In this document: in pieces, positions 9,273-20,670 of the stretch | Layout of the letters: each line of letters starts with the position of its first letter | Position numbering within the stretch: the first letter of the stretch is position 1 | NCBI RefSeq assembly: GCF_000196235.1 | Contig: NC_008541.1 | Coordinates: 4,154,001-4,218,000, forward strand | From: Arthrobacter sp. FB24 | GTDB lineage: Bacteria; Actinomycetota; Actinomycetes; Actinomycetales; Micrococcaceae | DNA length: 64,000 bases | Direction: 5' to 3' | Made by a program: the position numbers and the translations under genes | The notes under the pieces: generated by a model | Databases searched by the model: none | What the model was told of the DNA's origin: nothing | The model's input: only the letters and a program-made list of their open reading frames with translations

Positions 9273-10646
9273 TCAGCACTCGATCACATTCACGGCGAGG
9301 CCCCCGCGGGAGGTCTCCTTGTACTTGGTTTTCATGTCCGCTCCTGTCTCGCGCATGGTTTTAATGGCTTTGTCCAGCGATACCTTGTGGCTGCCGTCCC
9401 CGTGCAGGGCAAGGCGGGCGGCGTTGATGGCTTTCACGCTGGCAATGGCGTTCCGTTCGATGCAGGGGATCTGCACCAGGCCGCCCACGGGGTCGCAGGT
9501 CAGGCCCAGGTTGTGTTCGATTCCCACCTCAGCCGCGTTTTCCACCTGTTCCGGCGTGCCGCCGAGCACTTCGCACAGTCCGGCGGCCGCCATGGAGCAG
9601 GCGGAACCCACTTCGCCCTGGCAGCCCACTTCGGCGCCGGAGATTGAGGCGTTGATCTTGAATAGAATCCCGACGGCGGCCGCCGCCAGCAGGAAGCGGA
9701 CCACGCCGTCGTCGTCGGCTCCGGGGACAAACTTGACGTAGTAGTGCAGTACGGCCGGCACAATCCCGGCCGCGCCGTTGGTGGGGGCGGTGACGATCCG
9801 CCCGCCGGCGGCATTTTCCTCGTTGACTGCCAGCGCGAAGAGGTTCACCCACTCCATGGCCCGGAGCGGATCGGTGACGCCGGTGTCCGCGGTCAGGGTC
9901 TTGAACAACGACGGCGCCCGGCGCCTGACGTTCAGCCCGCCGGGAAGGATCCCTTCCGCGGCGCAGCCGTTGTCCACGCATTCGCGCATGACGGCCCAGA
10001 GTTTCAGCAGCTCCTCGCGGAGTTCCGCTTCGCTGCGCCATGCCAGCTCGTTGGCGAGCATGACGTCGGAGATGGACATTCCCTCGCGGCGGCAGATCTC
10101 CAGGAGTTCGTCGGCCGTGGTGAAAGGGTATGGCAGCGGTGTGTCGTCCGCCACCACTTTGTCTCCGGCGTCGGCATCGCCGTCAACAACGAAACCGCCG
10201 CCAATGGAGTAGAAGCTCCGTTCACTGAGCACGGCGCCGGTGTGGTCCAGCGCGCGGAACGTCATGCCGTTGGGGTGGGCAGGCAGGGATTTCCGGCGGT
10301 GCAGCACCACGTCCTCGTCCCAGTTGAAGTCCACCCGGTGGTCCCCGCCGATCCGGAGTTCGGCGTCGAGCGCGGCGGCGGCCACCTGGTCGTCCGCGGT
10401 GGAGGTGTCCACCGTTTCGGGGTCCAGGCCCTGGAGGCCCAGGACCACGGCTTTGTCGGAGCCGTGGCCCCTGCCGGTGGCGCCGAGCGATCCGAACAGT
10501 TCCGCCTGGACCCGTGTGGTGGCGCTCAGGTGGCCGTCACCTTTGAGCCCTTCGGCGAACAGTTTCGCCGCCCGCATCGGGCCGACCGTGTGTGACGACG
10601 ACGGCCCGATGCCAACGGAGAAGAGGTCCAGGGCGCTCAGCGCCAT
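9273..10646 (-). CDS. sdaA: L-serine ammonia-lyase, single-chain iron-sulfur type
   Basis: A 457-residue enzyme deaminating L-serine to pyruvate and ammonia. The beta domain starts at once ([23 protein letters not shown]), and the alpha domain follows from about 185. Cluster cysteines are visible in [14 protein letters not shown] and, later, GLTCDPVGG and QIPCIERN. The start is the ATG at 10646, which shares a base with the soxG stop (TGATG). A much longer open frame reaching 11066 is antisense-like readthrough of soxG and is rejected. In the operon it takes serine made by GlyA from glycine into central metabolism. Confidence 0.95.
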   Translation of the reverse strand: MALSALDLFSVGIGPSSSHTVGPMRAAKLFAEGLKGDGHLSATTRVQAELFGSLGATGRGHGSDKAVVLGLQGLDPETVDTSTADDQVAAAALDAELRIGGDHRVDFNWDEDVVLHRRKSLPAHPNGMTFRALDHTGAVLSERSFYSIGGGFVVDGDADAGDKVVADDTPLPYPFTTADELLEICRREGMSISDVMLANELAWRSEAELREELLKLWAVMRECVDNGCAAEGILPGGLNVRRRAPSLFKTLTADTGVTDPLRAMEWVNLFALAVNEENAAGGRIVTAPTNGAAGIVPAVLHYYVKFVPGADDDGVVRFLLAAAAVGILFKINASISGAEVGCQGEVGSACSMAAAGLCEVLGGTPEQVENAAEVGIEHNLGLTCDPVGGLVQIPCIERNAIASVKAINAARLALHGDGSHKVSLDKAIKTMRETGADMKTKYKETSRGGLAVNVIEC

Positions 10647-11281
10647 CAGGGCACCTCGGGGGAGGCGTATTCCCTCATGGCGTCCAGGAGCCACCGGCCC
10701 AGGAAGTCCGCGAACGAAGCCCGCGGGAAGAGCCGGAAGCTGTCCTCGCCGGTCTTCAGCAGGATCACCGGGATGTTGCCCACTTCGGTGCTCAGGGCTG
10801 TTCCCGGCGTGAAGCTGCGGGGGTGCAGGTCCAAGGCGCAGCCCTTCTCCAGGACTGCCCGTGCACGGGGGCCAGAGAGTTCGAACGTGGTGCGGTTGGC
10901 GGAGAGGTCCACCACCTGGCCCGGGGCGTCTCCGAGGGCTGCCGTGAGGGAGCCGATCAGGTGCCCGCCGAGGGAGTCGTGGGCTTCTTCCGGTGCGACC
11001 ACCAGGAACTCGGACGGGCCGAGCCACAGGACGCTGATGCCGTCCGAGCCGGCCACTTCGCCGCACCGTGCGGGCAGGCCGCCGGCCACGGACGCGATCC
11101 GCGAGCCCTGCTCGGAGCGGGGGTCAACGCGGATCCCCGCCATGGTCTGGAACGGGCCTTCCTGGAGGACAACCGTGCCCGTCACGGAGCCGGCGTCCAG
11201 CGCTTCGGCCAGGTGGGAGGCCGGGCTGCGGCGGATGTCCCGGAGTCCATTGATGCCTTCGAGTGCTGCTGTGTTAGCCAT
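10646..11281 (-). CDS. soxG: Sarcosine oxidase gamma subunit
   Basis: A 211-residue small subunit of heterotetrameric sarcosine oxidase with a GcvT-like fold. Recognised by [50 protein letters not shown] and a C-terminal [16 protein letters not shown], all typical of SoxG. The start chosen ([12 protein letters not shown] at 11281) overlaps the soxA stop by 8 bases, matching the tight coupling across the operon. Upstream in-frame starts would extend into soxA. Confidence 0.9.
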   Translation of the reverse strand: MANTAALEGINGLRDIRRSPASHLAEALDAGSVTGTVVLQEGPFQTMAGIRVDPRSEQGSRIASVAGGLPARCGEVAGSDGISVLWLGPSEFLVVAPEEAHDSLGGHLIGSLTAALGDAPGQVVDLSANRTTFELSGPRARAVLEKGCALDLHPRSFTPGTALSTEVGNIPVILLKTGEDSFRLFPRASFADFLGRWLLDAMREYASPEVP

Positions 11282-14228
11282 CTTTGCGGGTCCCTTCAGG
11301 GTCAAAAAGTACGGTTTCGGCGACAACGACATCAACCAGCTGGTCACCGGCGGCGGCCACGAGGGTCTCGCCGATGCGGTTGCGGCCGTTCTTGATCAGG
11401 GCCAGGCCGAAGGACCGGCCCAGTGCGGCGCTGTGGTAACTCGAGGTCACGAAACCCTGCATCGGGACGGGACCGTAGGCGGGGTTGGTCGGGATGCCCT
11501 TTTCCACGAGCTGGGTGCCTTCCGGCAGCCGCAGCGTTCCGTCCACGGGGAGGACGCTGACCAGGTGCTTGCGGTCCTCGCGCTTCGCATCGGCACGGGC
11601 GTAGGAGCGCTTGCCGATGAACTCCTTGGCCTTGGAGACAACCCATTCCATCCCGGCATCCTGCGGGGTGACAGTGCCGTCGGTGTCCTGCCCGACGATC
11701 GGGTAGCCCTTTTCGGCGCGGAGCACGTGCATGGTTTCGGTGCCGTAGGGGGTGATATTGAATTCGGCCCCGGCGGCCGCAACAGCTTCCCAGGTGTTCA
11801 GGCCGTACCAGGACGGCACGTTAATTTCGTAGGCCAGTTCGCCGGAGAACGAGATCCGGCAGATCCGGGCCTGCACGCCGGAGGCGAGGGTGGTTTCGCG
11901 GAAGGTCATGAACGGGAAGGCTTCCGCCTCCAGGCCGCCGCCGGCGGCGAGTTCGGGTGCCACCTTCGCGAGGACCGCGCGGGATTTGGGCCCGACGACG
12001 GCAATGGTGCTCCACTGTTCGGTCACCGAGGTGCAGTGCACGTCCAGCTCAGGCCATTCGGTCTGTAGCCATTCCTCCAGCCAGTCCAGCACCTTCGCGG
12101 CACCGCCGGTGGTGGTGGTCATGAAGAACCGGTCCTCGTCGAGGCGCAGGGTCACGCCGTCGTCGAAAATCATGCCGTCCGCCATGCACATCACGCCGTA
12201 GCGGGCGGAACCCGGGGCGAGCTTCTTGAACGCGTTGGTGTAGATCCGGTTGAGGAACTCACCGGCGTCCTTGCCACGGATTTCGATCTTGCCGAGCGTG
12301 GTGGCGTCCATGAAGCCCACGGATTCGCGGACGGCGGCGCACTCGCGCAGCACGGCGGTGTCCATGTCCTCCCCGTCCTGCGGGTAGTACCAGGGGCGCT
12401 TCCACTGCCCCACGTCCTCGAACAGCGCACCCTTGGCCACGTGCCACGGGTGGATCGACGTAACACGGGCGGGGTCGAACAGTTCGCCGCGCTGGCGTCC
12501 GGCAAGTGCCGCAAACGCCACCGGGGTAAACGGTGCCCGGTACGTGGTGGTGCCGATGTCGCCGATGCCCCGGGACGCTTCGCCGGCGGTGCGGAGAGCC
12601 GCGGCGATCACGCCGATGGCGTTGACGCCGGAAGTCTTGCCCTGGTCGTTGGCGGTGCTGATCGAGGTGTAGCGCTTGATGTGCTCCACGGACCGCATGC
12701 CGGCGCCGGTGGACCGCAGCACGTCAGCCACGGACTGGTCGCGCTGGAAGTCCACGAAGTGGTGGTGCCAGTCGTCCGGGGTACCGGCCTGGCCGGGCAC
12801 CAGCCACAGCTGGCGGGTCGGGGCGGATGCCTTCGGCTCGCCGATGACAGAAGGTTCGACGGCGGCACTGAAGCCGGCGGCGATGGCCGCCGAAGCTCCG
12901 GCGGAGATGCCTTCGGCGAGGCAGTCGGCGAGTTCGAAGCTGCCGCGGCCGGAGCCGATGGTCTGCTGGTTCGGGACCACGGTGCTCGGTACGAACGCCG
13001 CCAGGTCCTCGTCCCAGCGCAGCTTTCCCTGCCGCTGCGAGTGGAGGTGCACCAGCGGGCTCCAGCCGCCGGAGACTGCCAGCAGGTCGCAGGCGATCTC
13101 TTCGATGCCGGAGGTGAGTTCGCCGTCGTCGTTGATACTGCGGACGGTGACGCTGTCCAGCCGGCCGTCTGCGGCGCCTTCTCCTGAGGCGGAGGTGTTG
13201 GCCACGGCGCTGCCGATCAGCACGCGGGTGCCGGACTCGACGGCGGCGGCTGCCACTTCCGTAAGGCGGGGACGGGCGTCGACGACGGCCGCCACCTTGA
13301 CGCCGGCGGCGCGCAGGTCCGAGGCCAGTGCGTAGGCGCTGTCGTTGGTGGTGCTGATGACGACGCGCTGCCCGGCGGCCACGGCGTAGCGGTTGAGGTA
13401 GCTGCGGACGGCCGAGGCGAGCATGATGCCCGGGCGGTCGTTGTTCTCGAAGACCAGCGGGCGCTCGTGGGCGCCGGGAGCAACCACCACCTGCTTGGCA
13501 CGGATGTGCCAAATCCGCTGCCGGGACACGCCGGGGGCGGCCGGGCTGGAGAGGTGGTCGGTGCGGTTCTGGACGGCGACGATGTAGTTGGCGTCGTAGG
13601 CGCCGAAGGCCGTGGTGCGGTTCAGGACGGTGCATTCGGCTGCGGAGACGAGCTCGGCTTCCACATCAGCCACCCATTCCAGGGACGGCTTGCCTTCGAT
13701 GGCCTCGGCCAGGTCAGGTGCGGTGGATCCGGACAGGAGCGTGCCGCCCAGTTCGGGCTGGTCGTCCAGCAGCATCACCCGGGCGCCGGTGCGCACGGCC
13801 TCGCGGGCCGCGGCCAGGCCGGCGGGGCCGCCGCCGATCACCAGGACGTCCGTGTGCACGAACTTCTTGTCGTACTCGGCGCGGTCCTCCTCGGGGTCAA
13901 GCCGGCCCAGGCCGTTGAGCAGGTCTGCCTTCAGGCCGTCCACCAGGGTGACGGTGGTGGCGGGGAGCATGGACTCTGCCACGTGGCCCGGGAACCGTGC
14001 TTCGACCCGGACCAGCGCGTTGGATTCCTCCACGCCGGCGGACATGATGCCGCGGGGGCGGTCCTCGTACAGCGAGTTGCCGGCGGCGATCCGGCCATTG
14101 GCGAGCAGGGCCGAGGCGAGCGTGTCGCCGGGGTGGCCGGTGAATTCCTCGCCGTCCACGGTGAAACGCCAGGAGATGCTGCGGTCGATGCGTCCGCCGG
14201 CGGCGAGGCGGGCGTTCTGGGAAGTCAC
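11274..14228 (-). CDS. soxA: Sarcosine oxidase alpha subunit
   Basis: A 984-residue subunit of the usual family length. The N-terminal ~100 residues form a ferredoxin-like domain ([20 protein letters not shown]). An FAD/NAD Rossmann domain follows ([14 protein letters not shown] near 130), and a second dinucleotide motif region lies after about 285. The C-terminal ~400 residues are a GcvT aminomethyltransferase domain that binds tetrahydrofolate ([20 protein letters not shown]). Known role: with SoxB/D/G it oxidises sarcosine to glycine and forms methylene-THF, or formaldehyde if THF is absent. The start overlaps the soxD stop as ATGA. Confidence 0.96.
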   Translation of the reverse strand: MTSQNARLAAGGRIDRSISWRFTVDGEEFTGHPGDTLASALLANGRIAAGNSLYEDRPRGIMSAGVEESNALVRVEARFPGHVAESMLPATTVTLVDGLKADLLNGLGRLDPEEDRAEYDKKFVHTDVLVIGGGPAGLAAAREAVRTGARVMLLDDQPELGGTLLSGSTAPDLAEAIEGKPSLEWVADVEAELVSAAECTVLNRTTAFGAYDANYIVAVQNRTDHLSSPAAPGVSRQRIWHIRAKQVVVAPGAHERPLVFENNDRPGIMLASAVRSYLNRYAVAAGQRVVISTTNDSAYALASDLRAAGVKVAAVVDARPRLTEVAAAAVESGTRVLIGSAVANTSASGEGAADGRLDSVTVRSINDDGELTSGIEEIACDLLAVSGGWSPLVHLHSQRQGKLRWDEDLAAFVPSTVVPNQQTIGSGRGSFELADCLAEGISAGASAAIAAGFSAAVEPSVIGEPKASAPTRQLWLVPGQAGTPDDWHHHFVDFQRDQSVADVLRSTGAGMRSVEHIKRYTSISTANDQGKTSGVNAIGVIAAALRTAGEASRGIGDIGTTTYRAPFTPVAFAALAGRQRGELFDPARVTSIHPWHVAKGALFEDVGQWKRPWYYPQDGEDMDTAVLRECAAVRESVGFMDATTLGKIEIRGKDAGEFLNRIYTNAFKKLAPGSARYGVMCMADGMIFDDGVTLRLDEDRFFMTTTTGGAAKVLDWLEEWLQTEWPELDVHCTSVTEQWSTIAVVGPKSRAVLAKVAPELAAGGGLEAEAFPFMTFRETTLASGVQARICRISFSGELAYEINVPSWYGLNTWEAVAAAGAEFNITPYGTETMHVLRAEKGYPIVGQDTDGTVTPQDAGMEWVVSKAKEFIGKRSYARADAKREDRKHLVSVLPVDGTLRLPEGTQLVEKGIPTNPAYGPVPMQGFVTSSYHSAALGRSFGLALIKNGRNRIGETLVAAAGDQLVDVVVAETVLFDPEGTRKDG

Positions 14229-14662
14229 TTGGTTGCTCCTTCCGGGGCGGTGGTGCTTGAGGCTGTCGTGCTTGAGGCTGAACCGGCCGGTGCGATGCTG
14301 GTTGCAGAGGTGCTGGGCGCGCTGGTGCCGGTGGTGGTGCTGTCAGCGGCGGTGCTTGCAGTGCCGGATTCGGCCGCGGCCGCGACGGACACGTCCGGCC
14401 GGGGTGAACCCATCGGGTAGACGGCCTGGATGTCGTACGTGACGGTGTCGCGGAGCATGTTGAACCACTGGCGGCAACCGGTGCTGTGGAGCCAGCGCTC
14501 GGCGAAGGCGCCCTTGGTGTTGTCGCGGTAGAACAGGAACTCGGCCCATTCGCGGTCGTTCATGTCGTTCGGGTTTTCCGGGTACGGCACGTGGGCCTGG
14601 CCGCCGTAGTGGAACTCGGTCTCGTCGCGCGAGCCGCAGTTGGGGCATGAGATAAGCAGCAT
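14225..14662 (-). CDS. soxD: Sarcosine oxidase delta subunit with Ser/Thr/Ala-rich tail
   Basis: A 145-residue protein. Residues 1-90 are a full SoxD subunit, with the zinc-site start [32 protein letters not shown] and [15 protein letters not shown]. The family is normally about 95-100 residues; here a further ~55 residues of Ala/Ser/Thr low complexity follow (for example [20 protein letters not shown]). The tail is in frame and ends by ATGA overlap with soxA, so it is not an annotation error. Its role is unknown; it may be a disordered extension or simple-repeat expansion. Confidence 0.93.
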   Translation of the reverse strand: MLLISCPNCGSRDETEFHYGGQAHVPYPENPNDMNDREWAEFLFYRDNTKGAFAERWLHSTGCRQWFNMLRDTVTYDIQAVYPMGSPRPDVSVAAAAESGTASTAADSTTTGTSAPSTSATSIAPAGSASSTTASSTTAPEGATK

Positions 14663-14689
14663 GTGCGTCTTCTTTCTATGGGACGGCGG

Positions 14690-15906
14690 CTAGTGGGCTA
14701 CTGCGGCTGCGCCGTGCTCGTCGATCAGGGCGCCGGTTTCGAAGCGTTCCAGCGCAAACGGCTTGTTCAGCTTGTGCGGGGTGCCCGTGGCGATGGTGTG
14801 CGCGAACGTGAGTCCGGCAGCCGGGGTGGCCTTGAAGCCGCCGGTGCCCCAGCCACAGTTCACGAACATGTTCTCCACCGGGGTGGTGCCCACGATCGGC
14901 GAGGCATCCAGCGTGGTGTCCACGATCCCGCCCCAGGTCCGGAGCACATGTGCCCGCGCAAAGATGGGGAACAGTTCAACGGCGGCGGCCATCTGGTTCT
15001 CAATTACGTGGAAGGACCCGCGCTGGCCGTAGCCGTTGTAGGAGTCGACGCCGGCGCCCATGACCAGTTCGCCCTTGTGGGCCTGGGAAACATAGACGTG
15101 CACGTGGTTGGACATCACCACGGTGGGGTGGACCGGTTCGTGCAGCTCGGAGACCAGGGCCTGGAGCGGGTGGGACTGGATGGGGAGCCGGAAGCCGGCC
15201 ATTTCCGCAAGGACCGAGCTGTGGCCGGCAGCGCACAGGCCCACCTTTTCGGTGTTGATGGTGCCGCGGTTGGTCTTGACGCCCACCACGCGGTCGCCGT
15301 CCTTGAGGAAGCCGGTGACTTCGCAGTTCTGGATGATGTCCACGCCCAGTTCGTCGCACTTGCGGGCGAAGGCCCAGGCCACGTGGTCGTGCTTGGCGAT
15401 GCCGGCACGCGGCTGGTAGGTGGCGCCCATGACCGGGTAGCGGATGTTGTCGCTGATGTTCAGGATCGGGCAGAGCTCCTTGACCTGGTCCGGTTCCAGC
15501 CACTCAGCGTCCACGCCGTTGAGCTTGTTCGCGCCCACGCGGCGGATGCTTTCGCGGACGTCGCCCAGGGTGTGGGCGAGGTTCATGACGCCTCGCTGGC
15601 TGAAGAGGAAGTCGTATTCGAGCTCTTCCGGCAGGATTTCCCAGAGCTTGAGGGCGTGCTCGTAGATGGCAGCGCTCTCGTCCCAGAGGTAGTTGGACCG
15701 GATGATGGTGGTGTTGCGTGCCATGTTGCCGCCGGCCAGCCAGCCCTTTTCCAGAACGGCGATGTTGGTCATGCCATGGTTCTTGGCCAGGAAGTAGGCG
15801 GTGGCCAGGCCGTGCCCGCCACCGCCCACAATCACGGCGCCGTAGGAGGACTTGGGCTCCGGGTTGCGCCAGAGGAAATCCGGGTGCTCGGGGAGCTGTT
15901 GGGTGC

Positions 15907-15910
<4 letters not shown>
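14690..15910 (-). CDS. soxB: Sarcosine oxidase beta subunit
   Basis: A 406-residue flavoprotein that carries the sarcosine oxidation site. The FAD-binding dinucleotide fold is at [19 protein letters not shown] (about 26-44), and the conserved [12 protein letters not shown] follows at 65-76. The AKHDHVAW block near 172-179 is where the covalent FMN histidine lies in characterised beta subunits. The C-terminal [16 protein letters not shown] and [14 protein letters not shown] are family signatures. The start overlaps the glyA stop as ATGA and soxD follows, so it belongs to the sarcosine operon. Confidence 0.95.
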
Positions 15911-17268
<1,358 letters not shown>

Positions 17269-17300
17269 GGATGCTCCTTTGAAATACCACTATTGCTATG

Positions 17301-17314
17301 ACTGATATATCAGT
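17301..17314. promoter_or_regulatory. Palindromic operator candidate between glyA and the GntR gene
   Basis: ACTGATATATCAGT is a perfect 14-bp palindrome in the 74-bp divergent gap. It lies 32 bases upstream of the glyA GTG, which places it near the likely sarcosine-operon promoter, and 28 bases before the first ATG of the GntR gene. FCD-type GntR regulators usually bind short AT-centred palindromes of this kind and control the divergent operon. Binding is inferred, not shown. Confidence 0.6.
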
Positions 17315-17342
17315 GTGAGGTCAATGGTATGATTGGGATCAC

Positions 17343-18146
17343 ATGAGAGTCAATAGCCGGTGGCAAAGTGGCACTGAGCTTCCGGTTGGAACCGCATCAA
17401 CCGGTGGTTGGAGGCCGGCCGCTGTGGTGACGACGAGCCATAAGGAACTGAGTAGCGAAGAACGGAGCGGCACCTTGAATGCACTTCCCGCCCTGCCACC
17501 CGCCGAGGACGAAGTACTGTCCCAGGCGGAGGCCGCCTACCGGCAGCTGCGCGACAAGCTGATCATGCTCGAGATCCGGCCCGGCGAGCCCATCAATGAC
17601 GGCCAGCTGGCGGCCGAGCTCGGCTTCGGCCGCACTCCTGTGCGCGAGGCGATCAAGCGGCTGGAGGTGGACCATCTGGTGGTGTCCTATCCGCGCCGGG
17701 GAACTTTTGCCACCACCGTGGACTTCACCGAACTGGCTGACGTCTCGGAGGTCCGGGAGCTGCTGGAGCCGCTGGCCGCCCGCAGTGCTGCCACGAGGGC
17801 AAACGCCGCCATGCGCCGCGAACTCCTGGAAGTCGCCACGATCATCGCGGAGCTTGATCCCAGCCCTGCCGAGTCCCGCGAGCTGATGCGCTATGACCTG
17901 ACAGTGCACCGGTTGATCTACAAGGCGGCTGCCAACCCGCACCTGGAAGACACCCTGATCCGCTACGACAACCTGGCCACCCGCATCTGGTGCCTGGTCC
18001 TGGACAAGGTGCCCTCGGTGAGCGGCCACATCACCGAGCACGTGGAGCTGCTCAAGGCGGTGGCCGCGGGCGACGCCGACAAAGCCGGCGAGCTGGCCCT
18101 GCACCATGTCACAAGCTTCGAAGAGACCATCCGCGGGGTGCTCTAG
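17343..18146 (+). CDS. GntR family regulator (FCD subfamily), probable sarcosine operon regulator
   Basis: Up to 267 residues. After a ~60-residue unstructured leader comes a GntR winged helix (AYRQLRDKLIMLEIRPGEPI, then GFGRTPVREAIKRLEVDHLV, PRRGTFAT). An all-helical FCD ligand domain follows (ELADVSEVRELLEPLAARSA, with metal-site-like HRLIYKAAANPH and ITEHVELLKA). The ATG at 17343 is used, but a GTG at about 17425 or the TTG at 17475 would remove most of the leader, so the start is uncertain. Its divergent position to glyA-sox points to control of sarcosine catabolism. Confidence 0.85.
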   Translation: MRVNSRWQSGTELPVGTASTGGWRPAAVVTTSHKELSSEERSGTLNALPALPPAEDEVLSQAEAAYRQLRDKLIMLEIRPGEPINDGQLAAELGFGRTPVREAIKRLEVDHLVVSYPRRGTFATTVDFTELADVSEVRELLEPLAARSAATRANAAMRRELLEVATIIAELDPSPAESRELMRYDLTVHRLIYKAAANPHLEDTLIRYDNLATRIWCLVLDKVPSVSGHITEHVELLKAVAAGDADKAGELALHHVTSFEETIRGVL

Positions 18147-18161
18147 GCGCCCCAAGGCAGA

Positions 18162-18299
18162 AACGCTCTCTCACTTTTGGCCCTAAACCCCAAGACGCTC
18201 TCTCACTTTTGGCCTTAAAACCCCAAGACGCTCTCTCACTTTCCTGAAGAAAGTGAGAGAGCGTCTCGTGTAAACCGGCAGGAAGTGAGAGAGCGTCCT
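18162..18299. repeat. Array 3 of the ACGCTCTCTCACTT repeat family with perfect hairpin
   Basis: Lies between the convergent GntR gene and a secreted-protein gene. Direct units begin at 18162, 18194 and 18227 with spacers CTTTTGGCCCTAAACCCC-like. The last forms a perfect 18-bp stem (18226-18243 with 18249-18266, loop CTGAA). One more inverted unit is at about 18283-18296. Organisation is the same as the other arrays: direct copies left, dyad, inverted copies right. Confidence 0.92.
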
Positions 18300-18326
18300 G
18301 CGTTGCTTTCCAGTCCTGTCTGCTTC

Positions 18327-18887
18327 CTAGTGGCCGCCGCCTCCGATCACTCCTGCTTCCACAGCCTTCGTGACGGCGTCCGCCTCGACCTGGGTCAGTT
18401 TGCCGTCGGTGACAGCCTGGTCAAGCCGGGTCTTAAGTTCGGCCGCCCGTTCAGCCTGGCCGGCCGTGCGGATTTCTTCCAGGGCTGCGGTGACCTTGGA
18501 TTCTTCGACGCCGAGTGACCCAGCCAGGTCCTTGGCCATCGCCGCGTCCATGGCGGAGCGGTCCGGTTTGGTCCCCTCGGTTGGCTTGGTTCCGTCAGCC
18601 GGTTTGTTGGCATCCCGGAACGCCTGGAGGGCCTCGGTCACCTGGGACTCCTCCACGCCGAGCTTGGTGGCCAGGTCGGCAGCCAGCTGGCCGCGGTCGC
18701 CGCCCCTGTGGCCGCCGCGCATGCCGCCGTCAGTGGTTGTGGATCCGTCGGTGGATGCGGTGCTCTGGGCCGTTGCGCTGGGGCTAGGGGTTTCGGCCGC
18801 CGAGGCCATCCCGGTGACTCCCAGCCCGGCGCCGAGCGCCAGTGCCCCGGCCGCCAGGCCGAGCGTGATTCTCTTCGTGCGTGACAT
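18327..18887 (-). CDS. Secreted protein with duplicated LGVEES helical repeat
   Basis: A 186-residue exported protein of unknown function. The start MSRTKRIT (ATG at 18887) has GAGGAG upstream; residues 4-30 form a signal peptide ending at ASAAE. A Ser/Thr/Gly-rich stretch with GGHRGGDRG follows. Two similar helical units come next: LATKLGVEESQVTEALQAFR (about 75-94) and LAGSLGVEESKVTAALEEIR (about 123-142). The end is DAVTKAVEAGVIGGGGH. The repeat recalls the DUF2680/YckD-like secreted proteins of Gram-positives; I give no function. Confidence 0.8.
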   Translation of the reverse strand: MSRTKRITLGLAAGALALGAGLGVTGMASAAETPSPSATAQSTASTDGSTTTDGGMRGGHRGGDRGQLAADLATKLGVEESQVTEALQAFRDANKPADGTKPTEGTKPDRSAMDAAMAKDLAGSLGVEESKVTAALEEIRTAGQAERAAELKTRLDQAVTDGKLTQVEADAVTKAVEAGVIGGGGH

Positions 18888-19065
18888 CTGATGTCTCCTC
18901 GATCCGCCGTGTGAACGGCTCTTTGGGGAAGAACGGCCGGTTTGCACCGTCCTTCACTCAAAGATGCGGCACCAAGGTATGGCGCTGCTGTTCGGATCCT
19001 GTCGGCAGGCTGTGAATGCGGGCCGGGAGATCAGGTGGAGGGTCGAGGGCATCCACGCAAGGCGG

Positions 19066-19235
19066 TCAGCTGTTCCTCTTCCAGCCCTTCGGCCACTTCA
19101 CGTTCAGCAGCAGAAGGCCCAGCAGGAGCGAGTCCACTGTCATGATGGCCGCCATAAGGTAGGCCCAGCCGATCATCATGCGGTGTTCACCGCCAACCTG
19201 CGGCACGAATTCTTGGCTGGCATCGATGGTCGCAT
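19066..19235 (-). pseudogene. Small membrane protein gene with apparent one-base deletion after the start
   Basis: Leftward from an ATG at 19235, preceded by AGGAG 6 bases upstream, the frame is lost at once. One base further on, another frame reads ATIDASQEFVPQVGGEHR, then MMIGWAYLMAAIMTVDSLLL, GLLLLNVKWPKGWKRNS and a stop at 19066. The interval is 170 bases; adding one G after ATG would give an exact 56-residue protein beginning MATIDAS. The product would have one or two hydrophobic segments and a basic tail. It may be a true frameshift, a sequence error, or translation from the internal MMIGW start (37 residues). No function is recognised. The flanks 18888-19065 and 19236-19369 show nothing else. 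Confidence 0.5.
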
Positions 19236-19369
19236 GACAATCTCCTGACGTGGATCCCCCCAGTCACTCGATAGTCCATCAAGTGTGGCATGGCCGCAGT
19301 CAGGACGGAACGGCCGGGACTACTCGAATCCTGCCGCGGTCATACACCGAAAGGCGCGCGGAATACTCG

Positions 19370-19993
19370 TTAGATAATCGCCGCGCGCAGCTGCTTGGCG
19401 GCCAGTGCCGGATCCTCTGCGCTGTAGATGGAGCCACCGACGACGGCGACGTCCGCACCGGCGCGCTGTACGGCTTCAATGGTGGACAGGTTTACTCCAC
19501 CGGCCACCGAAAACGGCACCCGGGCTTCCTCCCCTGCGCTGAGCAGCAAGTTGAGGTTGTAGCCCGGCTTGGCCTGCTCGTCGAGGCCTGCGTGGAACTC
19601 AATGAACTTGGCGCCGAGTGCGCGGGCTTCCTTGGCGCGGGTGACTTTGTCCGCGACGCCGATCAGGTCAACAACAATCCCCTTGTTGTGGGCCTTCGCC
19701 GCCTTGACCGCGCCGGCGATCGTGGAGTCATCCGCGCTGCCGAGGACGGACACCAGGTCCGCACCGGCGCCGAAGGCGATCTCGGCCTCCAGTTCGCCGG
19801 CGTCCATGGTCTTCATGTCCGCGAAGACGATCTTGTCCGGGTGGGCGGTCTTGACGGCGGTCACGGCGGACAGGCCGGCGTTCTTCACCAGCGGGGTGCC
19901 GAGCTCGATGATGTCAACGTATTCGGCGACCTTGCCCGCGAGCTCGAGGGCGGCTTCGACGGTCAGGACGTCCATGGCGACTTGCAGTTTCAC
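19370..19993 (-). CDS. hxlA: 3-hexulose-6-phosphate synthase
   Basis: A 207-residue enzyme of the ribulose monophosphate pathway that condenses formaldehyde with ribulose 5-phosphate. The OMP-decarboxylase superfamily signature DMKTMDAG lies at 59-66. The N-terminus MKLQVAMDVLTVEAALELAG and the ending VPFSVAGGVNLSTIEAVQRA, AVVGGSIYSAEDP are typical. The start codon is GTG at 19993. It follows hxlB by 48 bases on the same strand. Its presence beside betaine and sarcosine demethylation genes suggests it captures the formaldehyde released there. Confidence 0.94.
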   Translation of the reverse strand: MKLQVAMDVLTVEAALELAGKVAEYVDIIELGTPLVKNAGLSAVTAVKTAHPDKIVFADMKTMDAGELEAEIAFGAGADLVSVLGSADDSTIAGAVKAAKAHNKGIVVDLIGVADKVTRAKEARALGAKFIEFHAGLDEQAKPGYNLNLLLSAGEEARVPFSVAGGVNLSTIEAVQRAGADVAVVGGSIYSAEDPALAAKQLRAAII

Positions 19994-20041
19994 GTGGTGT
20001 CTCTTTTCTGGTTGGGGTGTCTCGGTGGAAATTGGCGTGGT

Positions 20042-20644
20042 TTACTCGAGGTTCGCGTGGCGCCGCCAGAGTTCCTCGGCAGCGGCCGCGTCCTCGTCCC
20101 AAAGGCTTTGGAAGACGGCTTCAGTGGTGGTGAACAGCACCTGTTCGAAGAGGCTGCCCGAATACTGCCGGGACACCGCCGAGCCGTGGTCCGTTTTCCG
20201 GGCGGCCGGGATAAGCACGACGGCGGCAGCAACCGCCGCGAGCGGGGAACCGGCGTCAGTGGTGTAGGCAGCGACCCGCGCGCCCTGGCCGGCCGCTGTC
20301 TCCGCCGCCTTGACGACGCCGGGGGTGGTGCCGGAACCGGAAGCCGCCAGCAGCAGGTCCCCTGCGCTGATGGCAGGCGTGGTGGTCTCACCGACCACGT
20401 GCACCGTCAGTCCCAGGTGCATCAGCCGCATGGCCGCCATTTTCAGGACCAGCCCGCTGCGGCCGGCTCCGGTCACGAAGATCCTGCCCGCCAGCCGGAG
20501 CTCGGTGACGAGCGCCGCCACCTGAACCGGATCAACGCGTCCGGATACAGCCCTGATCTCGTCCTGGACCAGGTCCCGATTGCGGCCAAAGGCGCGGGAC
20601 GCATCGGCCAGGACGGCCGGATCGGTTTCGGCGATGACGCTCAT
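20042..20644 (-). CDS. hxlB: 6-phospho-3-hexuloisomerase
   Basis: A 200-residue SIS-fold isomerase that turns hexulose 6-phosphate into fructose 6-phosphate. The SIS phosphosugar site is seen in GRIFVTGAGRSGLVLKMAAM (about 51-70), followed by LMHLGLTVHVVGETTTPAI and LLLAASGSGTTPGVVKAAE. GGAGG precedes the ATG at 20644. It is the first gene of the hxlB-hxlA pair and is divergent from the fused regulator at 20780. Confidence 0.94.
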   Translation of the reverse strand: MSVIAETDPAVLADASRAFGRNRDLVQDEIRAVSGRVDPVQVAALVTELRLAGRIFVTGAGRSGLVLKMAAMRLMHLGLTVHVVGETTTPAISAGDLLLAASGSGTTPGVVKAAETAAGQGARVAAYTTDAGSPLAAVAAAVVLIPAARKTDHGSAVSRQYSGSLFEQVLFTTTEAVFQSLWDEDAAAAEELWRRHANLE

Positions 20645-20670
20645 CTGCGGGTTCCTCCTTCACGAAAGTT

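Noticed and set aside
10647..11066. N-terminal extension of the serine ammonia-lyase frame
   Set aside because: The region is the soxG gene in another frame; the true start at 10646 gives the conserved [15 protein letters not shown] beginning at once.
17269..17342. Glycine riboswitch before glyA
   Set aside because: The gap is only 74 bases and shows no tandem aptamer-like stems; a protein operator palindrome explains it better.
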